This document shows, in pieces, positions 43,521 through 54,470 of a DNA stretch of 64,000 nt. Position numbers and translations under genes: made by a program. Source of the DNA: Blasia pusilla. Its lineage: Eukaryota > Marchantiophyta > Marchantiopsida > Blasiales. The notes beneath the pieces are model-generated. The model had not been told where the DNA came from and did no database searches. It worked only from the letters and a program-made list of their open reading frames with translations. Position 1 is the first letter of the stretch; each line of letters starts with the position of its first letter. Location of the stretch: NCBI GenBank assembly GCA_050084515.1, contig CM114272.1, forward strand, positions 26,784,001 through 26,848,000, in the 5' to 3' direction.

Positions 43521-43954
43521 CAACCTCAATCCTAAATACTCGTTGTTGGTCAAGGACGAAATTGACCAGCGTCTCAAAGCAAGGAAGACCTTTGAACAAC
43601 AGATAAACGAAGAAATCGCCTATATCAACAAAAAAATGGAAGCGCCAACTTGATAATCAAACAAAGTCTCTTCCGGAAGTAACGCCTACTCTTACGGTTA
43701 ATCTTCGAGAACTTCCTTCGTTTACATCCTCGAATGTTCTAGTTGAGAAGGAAGTGCTTGGAACTTTGATGGTAGTCATTAAATGGCGCGAGAAAATGAA
43801 GAATCACACACCAAATATCATCAACAAACCTTCAACGATTCATCGGCATTTTCCTCCTCCAACTGATTTTGATAACTTAGAAGACACCTTTATGGATTTA
43901 GATGGTACATCATAAAGTGTTCGCCGGGGCGGCTCACAATTGAGGGAGGGGGTA
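43521..43954 (+). pseudogene. ASP-2 3' end of pol and polypurine tract
   Basis: Short frames lead to FDNLEDTFMDLDGTS and then to TTGAGGGAGGGGGTA (43,940-43,954), a polypurine tract immediately before the LTR. An internal deletion of several kilobases joins gag to this end. Confidence 0.6.
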
Positions 43955-44222
43955 TGTGATACCCACAATTTTATACTTTTAGAAATTTATACATTTTGAT
44001 TCAAGGAATACAGATTCTATGAAGTGAAGATTGTACATATAAGACTGTTTTAGATAATATGTTTGTGAAATTGGAAGAATGAGTTATATTGAAATAGATC
44101 ACAAGCTCCTACGACAAGGCAGAGAGGTGGAAAATCAAGGATTTGCCTTAGAGGAGATGGAAATGCGGTAACAAAGTCTAAAGACTAAGAGCGAAGCTTG
44201 GAAAAAACAACGAAAAGACACT
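43955..44222 (+). repeat. ASP-2 3' LTR, truncated
   Basis: TGTGATACCCACAATTTT matches the start of the ASP-1 LTR at 22,417. Similarity continues to about 44,222 (AAGCTTGGAAAAAACAACG) and then stops. Confidence 0.78.
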
Positions 44223-45190
44223 GCGTCTCCCTGGGATGTCGATGATCCATAGTCTTCAAGCGGAGCTCAAAAAGATTGAGCCACTTCCAGAGGAGGCCAA
44301 CCTAGAGACTACTGAGGATTACGAGTTGTGGTTGGATGACATCCAGGATAAGCCGGAAAAAAACCTAGGCTTCCGAACTATGATCAAGAATCACATTCTC
44401 CCTCAAGCCGGATCTCGACGAGGAAATTGACGCCAGAAAGTGGAATTTCGCTAAAAACAAGAGAGATCTTCAAGAACAAGCTGCCAAGACAAAGAGCTGC
44501 ATAGCAGATGGTTTACATGTACTTGATCTATAGTGTGAATGTAGGGATCTCGCGCAAATATCCAGCACCATGCAAGCTGTGGGCTTCTTCTCTTGATGGA
44601 GAAGGATTCTCCATGTATGAAATGGAGATGGGGCAGAATATGTCAGAGTGTGAAGTGTTGAATTGTCCAATCTGGTTGGACTTCAACGACCTAGAAGAAA
44701 TTACCGACAACAACCTCCGCAGTGTGTATGATGCAGTCGTCGCTGGCATAGACAACATCCCGAATTTCGTGAAGGTTGGAGAATTTTTTGAAGGAGATGC
44801 GGGAGGAACAAGCCATCGAGACAGTTGAGTTGGCGGTCATCATTTTGTCCTTGGCGGTCACTATCCAAAGATAGTGACCGCCAAGGACAAAATGACTGCG
44901 AACTTGAAATCCAAGGCGAAGGGGTCGAGGCATTCAGAGGAGGAATCTTCTAGATAAGAGGGGTGGACAAGAGAGTTGAACAAAAAAAACTCCTATGGAG
45001 TCTGAAGTAACGGACACACCAACAATCAGGCAGCCAACTCGAAAGAAGCTAAAGCGGGAGGCGTCGGGATCTTTCACACGATTCAATAAGGATGTGGAAT
45101 ACACTCCTTCATCATTAGGTAGGCATAGGGATACTACGAGCAGGATCACTGTCTTGCTCCACCAAACTTCCCTCTTTGATTACCGTTGAG
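44223..45190 (+). other. Unassigned degenerate coding-like region
   Basis: Several short frames have protein-like composition: 44,236-44,430 (acidic, EDYELWLDDIQDKPEKN), 44,508-44,828 and 44,995-45,189 (basic, PTRKKLKREASGSF, like a nuclear signal). None shows a domain I can name. They lie between a broken LTR and a LINE fragment and are interrupted by a perfect hairpin at 44,840-44,895. They could be remnants of a LINE ORF1 or of a captured gene. I cannot decide. Confidence 0.3.
44840..44895. repeat. Perfect 26-bp inverted repeat with 4-base loop
   Basis: The left arm 44,840-44,865 and the right arm 44,870-44,895 are exact reverse complements around the loop CAAA. The arms contain TTGTCCTTGGCGGTCACTAT and its complement. 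The sequence TTGGCGGTCA also occurs just before the left arm at 44,830. No poly-T follows. Confidence 0.9.
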
Positions 45191-45329
45191 ATTGTTGTCG
45201 GCAAGAAATCGATAATTTGTGGCAAATTCGTGAAATAGTGATCCTTGGAACTCAAGGCAACCATTACCAAATGGAGGGAAGTATATGTCGCATATGCTTA
45301 GGCCAAGGACGATGCATCCTTGTGGGTAG

Positions 45330-45995
45330 AACATGTGGCCCTTTTGCAAGGAAGCCTGTCATCTAGTGCTCATGCACAAGAAGAAATTGAACCAAGTGAC
45401 CTACTCATCCATCAATGAGAACTTCACCGAGATTCAGAAAAAGTTGTGGATGGAAGTGCAGAAATTGAGCAAGGCATGGGACACAAACGACGTAAAGGCC
45501 TTGAAGAGAAAAGACGATGGGATGGTGACAACTACTAAAAAGATCGGACATATGTTGAAAGACCATCACAAGGAGTTAGGTAGGAAGCTCCCTCGGACAT
45601 CCCTTGAAGAGCAAAACTCCGAGAAGGTGGTGGAGGATTTTGTTAAGATACAACGGGAGAAGGTTGATGATGAGGTTGAGCTGGGTAACCCATAAAACCA
45701 TTAGTTCTTCGTGGCCGAGGTGGGAGTAGCAATCAAAGAACTTGTAAACCACAAAGCAAGGGAAGATGATGAGCTTGTGATGAGCTATTGAAGTATGGCG
45801 ACATTACTATGGCTTGTGCTCTAGTGAGTCTCTTCAACCTAGTCTAGCGAGTAGACGTCATCCCACAAAGGTGGCGGGTGAGAGTCATCGTAAACCTCTT
45901 CAAGAAGGGTAGGCGAGAAGACCTTGGAAACCACAAGGATACTACATAGCTAAGTATAGTCGAGAAACTCCTTTGCCACATATACAGTAGGATCT
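45330..45995 (+). pseudogene. LINE reverse transcriptase fragment
   Basis: A 120-codon frame (45,333-45,695) is rich in charged helices. The next segment, across stops, reads EVGVAIKELVNHKA, IPQRWRVRVIVNLFKKG and REDLGNHKDT. This matches the start of non-LTR RT domains (a helix, then the P-x-x-W-x(5)-V-x-L-x-K-x-G block and the G-N-Y-R block). It is a short dead fragment. It is not the same copy as the LINE at 59.8-63.4 kb and looks like a different lineage. Confidence 0.6.
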
Positions 45996-46930
45996 CTATG
46001 GAAGGACCCATATGGGCCCCGCCCCACCTTCATTCTCCCCACCTATCTTCGTGTTTCATACTCTCTTGTCTCTTCCTCCCTCCATCTTCACTCCCTATCC
46101 CCCTTATTGTCCCACTTGCCCTTCCCATGCCTTCCACTATGAATTATAAGTTTAGTGTAGGTCCCATCTTTGGCAATCCATGTCTCTGGATATTTCTAGA
46201 TTTATCTATCCATGTCCGTTTTTGTGCAACTACGTGTGAAGGGTCTATGGTTCTTTGATGCCTAGTCTTTGAGACTCTGTCTGATGTCGTGCAATAATAT
46301 GACGTAAGAAAGTGGAGATTCTTGCAAGGAGGTACTCTTGTTCACAATGCACAAGCATAGGATTAATCTGAAGTTGATGTTACTCCATCTTTTTGATCGG
46401 GCTACTCCAAAGAATACTTAGAAATCGCTTTTGTAGATGATCGTGGGATGCCACCGATTTGAAGTCCCTATCCCATTCAATCACATTCCATTTTTACATC
46501 AAGTCACCACATTTGTAATCTAACCTATGGAGCATCACTAGAGGATTCGTATGTTTTCAAAGTATGACTAAAATGGTTGAGTAATTGATTTTAGGTTGTG
46601 CTACTCATCTAGTCATTTTTCTATGACCCGAGTAGTTAGCAACATTCTTTAATCCAAAACAAATCATATTTCCTCATTTGTCCAATATTTGTAAGTTATG
46701 AATAATGACTTATGTTTTTAAGTATTTCATCCTCCAATCACATGATTATTTTTTAATCTTGGGATGTAATTTGCTTGAGCCATTCGATTGTAGGAAAGCA
46801 TTATGACATTATTTCAATAAGAACACTTTCCGACATAAACCGTCTATATGTGACTATATCAAATTTGGATTTGGAATTTTAAACCACTTCAAATTTCTAT
46901 GTATTTTTTCAGAAAAAAATAATAATTTGC
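45996..46930. other. AT-rich stretch, nothing recognised
   Basis: One low-complexity frame (45,998-46,258, rich in Leu/Pro/Ser from a CT-rich tract) has no domain. The rest is AT-rich with many stops in all frames. I see no gene. Confidence 0.5.
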
Positions 46931-47635
46931 AACTAAAATATTCCTTTTCCCTTCATAATCTCATTTGTTAAGAAAACCCCCTTACCTCCATTTTCTTCCT
47001 CCATATTGCCCCGTCCATCCTCGTTTTGCTTTTCGTAACAAGCTATTAAATGTGAGCCCCACCTCTTGCAATTCATGTTCGTATCTATCACTCCATGCTC
47101 CCACCATGCAAACACATTGTGTATGATTATTCTAGTGAACCAAAAGGTCTTGACAGCAGACTCAATGGAAGTGTCAAATGCCAAGAGATTTTCTTCAAGC
47201 TTGCTAACTTTCACCATCTTGTTCCCCTCATCTTGGAAGTCCTCTATCCTTGATTGCTTGATCACTCTCTTGATTGCAATGGTCGAACATTGTAGTTTTT
47301 GCTGCAAATTCTCTGTAGACTAAAAATTGATCTGATATCCCAATGTCTGTCGCATTCAGGATGATTTTCCCAATGCATGTGTAGAGTTCCTCATCCACAG
47401 CTAGGTAGTCCACAATGGAACTTTCCTTTTCCTGGAAGTTGACCCTAGTCCAATCCGAGCTACCCGCCTTATGCCAATCATTCCACCTTTTACACAACTG
47501 ATCTTTACTAACATCATCCGCAACTTCATTCCATCATCATTCCCTAAACAATACTATCAATTGTGATTAACCTTCTAAACCAAAATTGACGAGTTCTTCT
47601 CATTCTTCTCCCCTTCTCCATTGTACACGGGACGA
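46931..47635 (-). pseudogene. LINE endonuclease fragment
   Basis: Minus-strand reading gives WTRVNFQEKESSIVDYLAVDEEL and ILNATDIGISDQFLVY (about 47,470-47,310). These are the S-x-I/V-D-Y and S-D-H/Q blocks near the C-terminus of apurinic-type LINE endonucleases; Gln replaces the conserved His of SDH. Upstream, NDDGMKL resembles the N-x-x-G-x-x-L block. The frame is broken downstream. Confidence 0.6.
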
Positions 47636-48224
47636 GAATTACCCTCAACTTCCATTTCTATTGCCAAATGTTAGTGTGTACGAGTGAACAGTAAATCCAG
47701 GGCACATGCGGCATCTTGAAGACCATTTCGCATGACTCACTATTTTGCATCCATTGAAGTAACACTAGATTACAAAATCTGGGAAAAAGACTAAAGTAAA
47801 CAAGGATTTCAAGTTCTGAAGTGAGTGGAAGTTGTATGAAAGGTCTTCCTGCTGCTTGATTCACCTCCCAGGAATGAAAGTAAACAATATCACTCCGGCC
47901 TTGCGTATTACAAAAATGCATCCACAATTTTAAGATACTGTTGCAAAGACATTTTCTGGATAACAGTCCTTGCAAGAATAAGCACTGCAATTTATAACAC
48001 TCTTCTCTCATCTTGGTGCTGATCTGACAATGTAGAAAAAAAGCCTCAAAATAATTTTTTTAAAATCTTGTGCCGATGACTAATGTACAGCTCATTCACT
48101 GACCTAGATTCTCAGACAACACTAAAATCCTCACAGCAACGTTTCACAAACTAAAAATGGTAGAGTCTAAGTTTCTTGTGCAAAAACTTACAAGCGACTG
48201 GTTTGACAAGTCTTGAAACATGTA
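47636..48224 (-). other. Likely 3' untranslated region of the MORC-type gene
   Basis: It lies downstream of the stop at 48,225-48,227 on the minus strand and has no motif-bearing frame. Where the transcript ends is not known. Confidence 0.4.
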
Positions 48225-51023
48225 TTAACATCTTCGCCGGAGTCGCCTTCGGAAGGGTGCAGCTTTAGCATCATCCAAAATTTCTACAACAGGTTCACGG
48301 ATCTGCGCTGTTGGTGTCTGAGATATCTTCTTCACTGGGCGTCGTCTAAGATAGCCAATTGGTTCCTCATCGTCTTCCACCTCTTGGACTTCCTCTGTGG
48401 CAATCAAGAAGAAAGGATGAACTCAAGAAAACCTCAAGGTTAGTGGGGCAACAGGATCAAATGAAATCAAATAACAGTCTCTCGGCATCAAGCAGCAATA
48501 AATGAAACACAAATCTCCAACTTGCACAAAACTTCTAGGGTTAGAGCAGCACACAATAGCTAAACAGCAGCAGGTCCATCCAGAGATAAGTCTACCATTT
48601 TGGCTGTTGGTTTTTTTAAGTTTCAAGCCATAGAAGACCTCCATAGGGGTATGTTCTACAAACGCAGAAGTGACAGCTAATGGACCAACTACAATCATCA
48701 TTGCGCTAATACTCTCAACTTGAATCAAGTCACCTTTTGCCGTTACTTTTGCCGTCGATTTATTTGTGCGATTCACACCCACAGTGACAACATCATCTTC
48801 GGCCTTTTCCTCGGGTTCTTTACAGTTTTTGCTGAAAGGTTCCATATAACAAACCCTGGGCCAGTCGCACATTGTGGTGATATTTTAGAATAATGAGAAA
48901 ACTCCATGAATTCCTTAATATACTATCCACACTAACACACTTCTAACATAAATACTGGCTTGTGATTCTTGTAAAAAATTCCCACTGCATAACCTTTACA
49001 CATAGATATCTTTCAGAAAATGCTTCTGTTCTAAAATATTCTCATAATTCTGTTTGATGCCCAAGAAACATGACCTGTACCCACCATTTACTCCGAGGTA
49101 AGTGAGCATTCCCATGTAAATCCTCCCAACTCACAAGTCATAGTAACTGACAATCTAGCAGTGACACAGGTTGGGAACTAAACTCATGACATCTGGACAG
49201 TAGAGTAACAAGAAACTTAACAGCAGTACAAATCCTATTGCAAAAAGGGACTTCAGAAGGTTGGCATCACGAGCAGGTGTCAGAAAATCCTCTGGGATTA
49301 TTGAGGATCTGAAGTCTGCATGCTATACTCAGCCTTTTGCACAAAACTAATCCGACAGAAGTTTGATAATTTCTGTTCCATACAACAAATCTGTAAATCT
49401 AGTCACCACTTAGACCTAATTTTCTTCATGTAACAGACTACAGCTGGTCAGAAAGGATAACCCTATACTTGGAACAGTGTGAGAAGAAGAAAACAATCAA
49501 AATGACCAGGAAGTCATGCACCAAACTAGGTAAAGGAAAAGGGGATTGTTTGTGCGTCAGAAAATGGGAACTTTGATGGCTGCTTAATTTGAACCTTACC
49601 AAACATCCGATAAATCCTTGCTGTATATACCCTTTGGAAGCTTACGCCATTTTTGACATTTATCACACTGAACCCAATCCCTGTCAGGCTGAAACTCCAT
49701 GTCATTCACTTTGGTGTCAACCTGCATACCGCAACATCCATTGACCACCAAAATCACATCTTGACTATGAATGCCCTTTTCTTGACCTACATGCTCAACC
49801 AGAGCCTGCACATCTTCCACACTTTCCACATTCAATGACTATCATAGTCTGAGGACTGCTGGCATCTCTGGCACTGGCCAGCCCATATCTACAAAAGTCC
49901 ATCTTTAACTTCTCCAGAAAACCAAGATTTTTCCTTTAAAACTCACTAGTGTCCACTACACACAGAAGAAGACACCCGACCTTCTTGAAACTGTTGAAAT
50001 TTGTTAATATCTAGTTTAGTTATGCCCTAAAAGTAGTTAGTCAAATACTAACTTAGTTGGATACTACTAATTTAGTTAGCTGGAGATAACTTAGTGTTCC
50101 TCTATCTTTTTAGGGTAACCTTGAATTAGGGCTATTCTCAAGTTAGAGCTAGCCATCATCTGATATTTAGGGTATGGATCTGTTCAAGAAGATCTAAGGG
50201 CCAGAAATGCTCACCCTCATGTATATATTGTCTCTGCTTAGAGTCGGAAGGTAATTCTACAGTATGCACAACTTTTGGTGAGGACTCCTGAGGCTCTTAG
50301 TGTGTCGAGCAGCACTGGCCCTGCTGCAGAGTGATCTGAGAGAAGGAAGAGGAGATTGAGACTAAGTTCTGTGCTTGCTAGAGCCTCACTGGAAGGCAGG
50401 TCGTTTTGTCTAGTAAGCTGATGGAGATTTTTGTGCTCAGTGATGTGAGCCATATGTGATCTCTGAGCTGGTGATCTGTGAGGATCTGCGGTGTGAGTGC
50501 AAGGTGTGACTCTGTAGAATCCTTCTTAGTATGTGTTAGATAATAAGGAGAGTCACATCACTGGTAGGGCTCTGATTTGGCAAAAGAGTTAGGAACTGAT
50601 TTGCTGATTGTGTACAAGCTGAAATCATGGATGGTTTAGCTGATGCTAGTTCTGACTTTGTACAAGGAGATACTTCTGCTGGTCAATCCTTTTCACAAAA
50701 CAACATCCATGGGACCATCTGGGAAAAGTCACTATGAAACTCATGCAAAGAGTTCTTACAGTGACAGAATCCAAAACAAAATCAGCTCATGGGCAGACAG
50801 AGACATGACAATTTTTTATTTGCAGTATCATCTCTCTAACTAACAGAAAGTCCAAGTTGTCAATAAACTAGATCTCTCATCTTACCAATTCTAAATTGTC
50901 AAAATGTTTATACCAATAATTATCGAACTGCATGCCAAGCCATTCCTCCAACTTTGCATACTCTTCTCCATCCTCAAAACCTTGCTTATTATTTAAAACT
51001 CCAATTCTGCCATCTCCGTGTTC
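48225..51023 (-). CDS. MORC-type ATPase with CW zinc finger, C-terminal exons only
   Basis: Four minus-strand exons join in frame: 51,023-50,886 (46 codons), 49,688-49,600, 48,855-48,734 and 48,394-48,225. Exon 1 (GVLNNKQGFEDGEEYAKL, then WLG and DNYW) resembles the segment just before the CW domain in MORC3/4-type proteins. Exons 2 and 3 together make a CW domain: WVQCDKCQKWRKLP ... WVCYMEP ... CKEPEE, with all four zinc cysteines and both key tryptophans. Exon 4 gives an acidic stretch (EEVQEVEDDEEP) and a basic end (RRRLRRRC). Introns are GT-AG: GTAAGA, GTAAGG and a weaker GTGACT donor; acceptors are TTTCAG, CCCAG and CCACAG. MORC proteins are nuclear GHKL ATPases that compact chromatin and silence transposons, and CW domains read methylated H3K4. 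The ATPase exons are not in the window. VAL, SDG8 or MBD proteins also have CW domains but do not fit exon 1. Confidence 0.72.
48873..49594 (-). other. Intron of the MORC-type gene
   Basis: The intron lies within the CW domain, between 49,599 (GTAAGG donor) and 48,856 (CCCAG acceptor). It splits the codon of the central Trp. No transposon is recognised inside. Confidence 0.65.
49992..50840 (+). mobile_element. COP-F-type LTR and leader inside a MORC-gene intron
   Basis: The LTR, about 49,992-50,557, begins TGTTGAAATTTGTTAATATC and ends GAGAGTCACA. It is followed by leader sequence with ATGGATGGTTTAGCTGATGC, as in COP-F at 53,555. It is antisense to the gene. No pol is present. The same LTR occurs at 52,428 and 52,950. 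Confidence 0.82.
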
Positions 51024-51029
51024 CTGTAA

Positions 51030-51230
51030 GCAAATCATTGAGTAAACACAGAACAAACAAACAACATGAATAAGCCAATAGATGACAATTGACAGTAACC
51101 AACACCAGGCAATTAGATTCAGCAAGCCTCTACAGCATATTAAATTCTCAAGGCTGCATATTTGAACAGATGTACTGGAGGGATCAAAACACTAATAGCA
51201 GTATCTGTAGAATATCAGCACGTAGCTCTC
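51030..51230 (-). other. Start of the long upstream intron
   Basis: Minus-strand sequence upstream of the acceptor TTGCTTACAG at 51,024-51,033. No exon was recognised from here to the right edge, where nested retroelements fill the DNA. Confidence 0.45.
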
Positions 51231-51560
51231 TACCAGCGATCTTCCTTTATTAACACCAGGCAAGCCACACCCGCTAGGTCTAATAAGACAGGCAGGTCCT
51301 TCTAGTGACTCACATCTGATGTATCAGTAAACAGGTGACACTTGTCAGTGACTTACCACTCCTGGACGTGAATTGCATTTGCTTTAGGTAGGACACAGTA
51401 CAGGGGCACTGACTATTTAAAGAGCTACTCTGATCCGCTCTTTGCTGCAGATCACATTTCTTACAGATGTGTGCTGTTCTATTGCCTTGCTTACTATTAC
51501 TCTGCATTTGAAGGTCAGGCTAGAGTCCTCTGAATATCCAACATGGTACCAGAGCAAGGT
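51231..51560 (+). repeat. Third copia-type LTR end with primer site
   Basis: An LTR end CTGAATATCCAACA (to 51,542) is followed by TGGTACCAGAGCAAGG, which is close to the tRNA-iMet primer site. The LTR start could not be fixed. The internal part is replaced after about 40 bases by LINE sequence. Confidence 0.6.
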
Positions 51561-51589
51561 TTAGCAGGACAGGAGTAAGGATCCTCCCT

Positions 51590-52427
51590 GTGATCAAAAG
51601 ATGATTATCTTCGTTTTCAGCAAGTTGACTTCCATGCCCGATTTGTTGCAGAACCTTGAGAGTGCATTCAAGTAAAGTTAAAGCCTGTGTGCTGTTCTAG
51701 ACATCAAAACTACATCATCTGCAATACAACAGCAGGGGGATGAGGCAGCTTGCTAGCTCTGGTGGAGCTCCACTAACTTCAGAGAACACCTCCTCAAGTT
51801 CGTCAATGTAGAGCCCAAACAGTGTAGGCGAGAGGGGGCATCCTTGTTTAACTCCGGTGTTGGAGGATAAAGTTTCAGATCTGACCTTCTTAGTGGCAAT
51901 CTGTGCTAACACCATAACATATAAGACCTGGGCTGTAAGTTGTGTTGGGACACCCAACTCTTCAAGTCGTTTCCAAAGAAGTGCTCTTGGTACTGTGTCG
52001 AATGCCTTCTTGAAGTCCACAAAACAGCAGAACAATTGACCAGGCTTGTGATCACTTCTGGACTTGGAAGTTTCTTCAATCAGTACTCGGAGTGTGAGAA
52101 GGTGATTGATTCAGGGTGCTATGTGAGTGTCAAAAACCTGCTTGTGCATTGGCTCACATCTTCTTTTCCTCAGCCCAGTTGCTGATTTTCCAGCAGTAGC
52201 CCGTACAATTTGGCCATGAGGGAGCTCACCATGATAGTTTTGTAGTTGGGTGGTATCATAGGGTCTCCAGCCTTGAAGAGTGGGTGGATTGTTTTTTGCC
52301 ATTCTGGTGGGAACCCCTTTTGAACTGCAGTACTGAACATTCTGGTGAGGGTTGTGCCAATTGCCTCATCAGTGGTTGGACCAGCAGTGATCGTGTGGTA
52401 AAGTTGGGTACCATATGTGCACCAGAC
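51590..52427 (-). pseudogene. L1-type LINE RT fragment
   Basis: The minus strand reads FCCFVDFKKAFDTVPRALLW, QGCPLSPTLFGLYIDELEEV and PLLLYCR (a degraded YADD). It matches 60,560-61,500 of the LINE in COP-E closely. It is cut on the right by a COP-F LTR at 52,428; its continuation lies at 53,625-53,720. Confidence 0.85.
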
Positions 52428-52949
52428 TGTTGAAATTTGTTAATATCAACTTTAGTCATGCCCTAACAGTAGTTAGTTGAATACTAACTTAGCTGGAGAC
52501 AACTTAGAGCTCCTCTATCATTTTAGGGTAATCTCGAATTAGGGCTAGCCGGCATCACCTTTAGGGTATGGATCTGTTCAAGAAGATCTAAGGGTCAGCA
52601 ATGCTCACCCTCATATATATATTGCCTGTACATAGAGTCATAAGATGATTCTACAGTATGCACAGCTTTTGGTCAGGAATCCTGAGGGCCTTGGTATGTC
52701 GTGCAGCACTGGCTCTGCCGCAGAGTGATCTGAGAGAAGGAAGAGGAGATTGAGACTAAGTTCTGTGCTTGCTAGAGCCTCACTGGAAGGCAGGTCGTTT
52801 AGTCTAGATAACTGATGGAGATTGTTTGTGCGTAGTGATGTGAACCATTTGTGATCTCTGAGCTGGTGACATGTGAGGATCTGTGTTGTGAGTGCAAGAT
52901 GTGACTCTAGAATTCTCCTTAGTATCTGATAGATAACAAGGAGAGTCAC
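52428..52949 (+). repeat. COP-F-type LTR, first of a tandem pair
   Basis: It starts TGTTGAAATTTG and ends GGAGAGTCAC, abutting the next LTR with no internal DNA between. About 520 bases. Confidence 0.85.
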
Positions 52950-53486
52950 TGTTGAAATTTGTTAATATCTAGTTTAGTCATACCCTAAAAGTAGTTAGTC
53001 AAATACTAACTAAGTTGGATACTAATTTAGTTAGCTAGAGATAACTTAGTGTTCCTCTATCTTTTTAGGGTAACCTTGAATTAGGGCAATTCTCGAGTTA
53101 AGGCTAGCCACCATCTGTTATTTAGGGTATGGATCTGTTCAAGAAGATCTAAGGGCCAGAAGTGCTCACCCTCATGTATATAATGTCTCTGTTTAGAGAG
53201 CAGAAGCCAATTCTATAGCATGCACAGTTTTGGTGAGGACTCCTGAGGCTCTTGGTCCTGCTGCAGAGAGTAGGAAGAGGAGATTGAGACTAATTGCGGT
53301 GCTTGCTAGAGCCTCACTGGAAGGCAGATTGTTTTGTCTAGAATGCTGATGGACATTGTTTGTGCTCAATGAGGTGAGCCGTGTCTGATATCTGAGCTGG
53401 TGACATGTGAAGATCTGTAGTGTGAGTGCAAGGTGTGACTGTGTAGAATCCTTCTAAGTATCTCTTAGATAATAAGAAGAGTCACA
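52950..53486 (+). repeat. COP-F 5' LTR, second of the pair
   Basis: It starts TGTTGAAATTTGTTAATATC and ends AGAGTCACA. Leader and ATGGATGGTTTAGTTGATGC follow. It differs from its neighbour by small deletions. Confidence 0.85.
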
Positions 53487-53720
53487 TCATAGTAGGGCTC
53501 TGATGTGGCAATTGAATTAGAAACTGATTTGCTGATTGTGTACAAGCTGAAATCATGGATGGTTTAGTTGATGCTAATTCTGACTTTGTACAAGGAGATA
53601 CTTCTGCTGGTTATCTTTTTCACACAGATCTGTCGATCTTGGAGTGGAATGTTGTTGTGTCTATTCCTGAATATTCTCCAGAATTTGGCCCGAGTAGTAT
53701 TCCATCTGTTGTGAGAAATT
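53487..53720 (+). pseudogene. COP-F leader, gag start and LINE scrap
   Basis: The leader and a short gag start (MDGLVDANSDFVQGDTSAG, 53,555-53,612) end at about 53,625. There a 95-base piece of LINE (compare 61,504-61,600) takes over until integrase sequence begins. Gag and protease are missing. Confidence 0.65.
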
Positions 53721-54470
53721 TCCAAGAGATGGTGGTAAGAGGGCTGAAGATGTTTCTTGGCTTAGTTCATTCTGATGTTTGTGATCCATTAAGCATATGT
53801 ACATTCAACGAAGCTAAATATTTCTTGACTTTCTTAGATGATTTGTCAAGATATACATATGTGTATCTTCTGAAGCAGAAATCAGAAGCATATCAGAAGT
53901 TTCCACTGTGCAAAATCTTGGTAGAAAATCAAACAGGGAGGAAAATCAGAATGTTGAGATGTGACAAGGGAGGAGAATACGATTCCACTGATTTCAATTT
54001 ACATCGTCAAGAGCATGGCAGTAGAAGGCAGTTTTCTCTCACTCACACACCACAGAAAAATGGAGTACCAGAAAGAAAAAATTAGAACTTTCACATCTGC
54101 TGTACTTGCAATGCTAAAGCAGTCAGGCTTATTGGGTTCACCAACGAAGACTCTGGAGGGTGATAAAAACACCTTATGAGATTTGGTAAAAAAAAGCCTC
54201 CAGATCTCAGTCACATTAGAATGTTTGGTCGTACAGCTTTTGCACTAGTTCCTTCTTCTCAGAGGAGAAAACTAGATGTCAAATCAGAAGAATGTATTCT
54301 TCTTGCTTATGATGAGCAAAGAAAAGGATATAGGTGCAAAAGAGATTTGAGAAGACCATTTCCACCTCTAGGGATGTACAATTCCAAGAGGGCAAAGTGG
54401 CATTTGCTGGTCTGCGTGAAGAGGAGGACGAAGATGAATTTTTTGGGTTCCCAAAGTCTTAGGGAACAAG
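53721..54470 (+). pseudogene. COP-F Ty1/copia integrase
   Basis: Copia-type integrase blocks follow in order: HSDVCDPLSICTFNEAKYFLTFLDDLSRY (catalytic Asp region, about 53,765-53,855), MLRCDKGGEYDSTDF (second Asp block, about 53,950) and HTPQKNGVPERKN (Glu block, about 54,045-54,085). A stop and a frameshift come just after. The later GKKPPDLSHIRMFG and CILLAYDEQRKGYR blocks lie at 54,180-54,335. It would integrate element cDNA. Dead as read. Confidence 0.87.

Noticed and set aside
45998-46258. 86-codon hydrophobic frame as a membrane peptide
   Set aside because: It is composed of a CT-rich low-complexity tract, with no homologous copy or context to support it.
49596-49835. CW-domain frame starting at an upstream codon near 49,835 as a single-exon protein
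   Set aside because: The phase of exon 1 (50,886) and the TTTCAG acceptor at 49,689 fit an exon starting at 49,688. The upstream residues look like translated intron.
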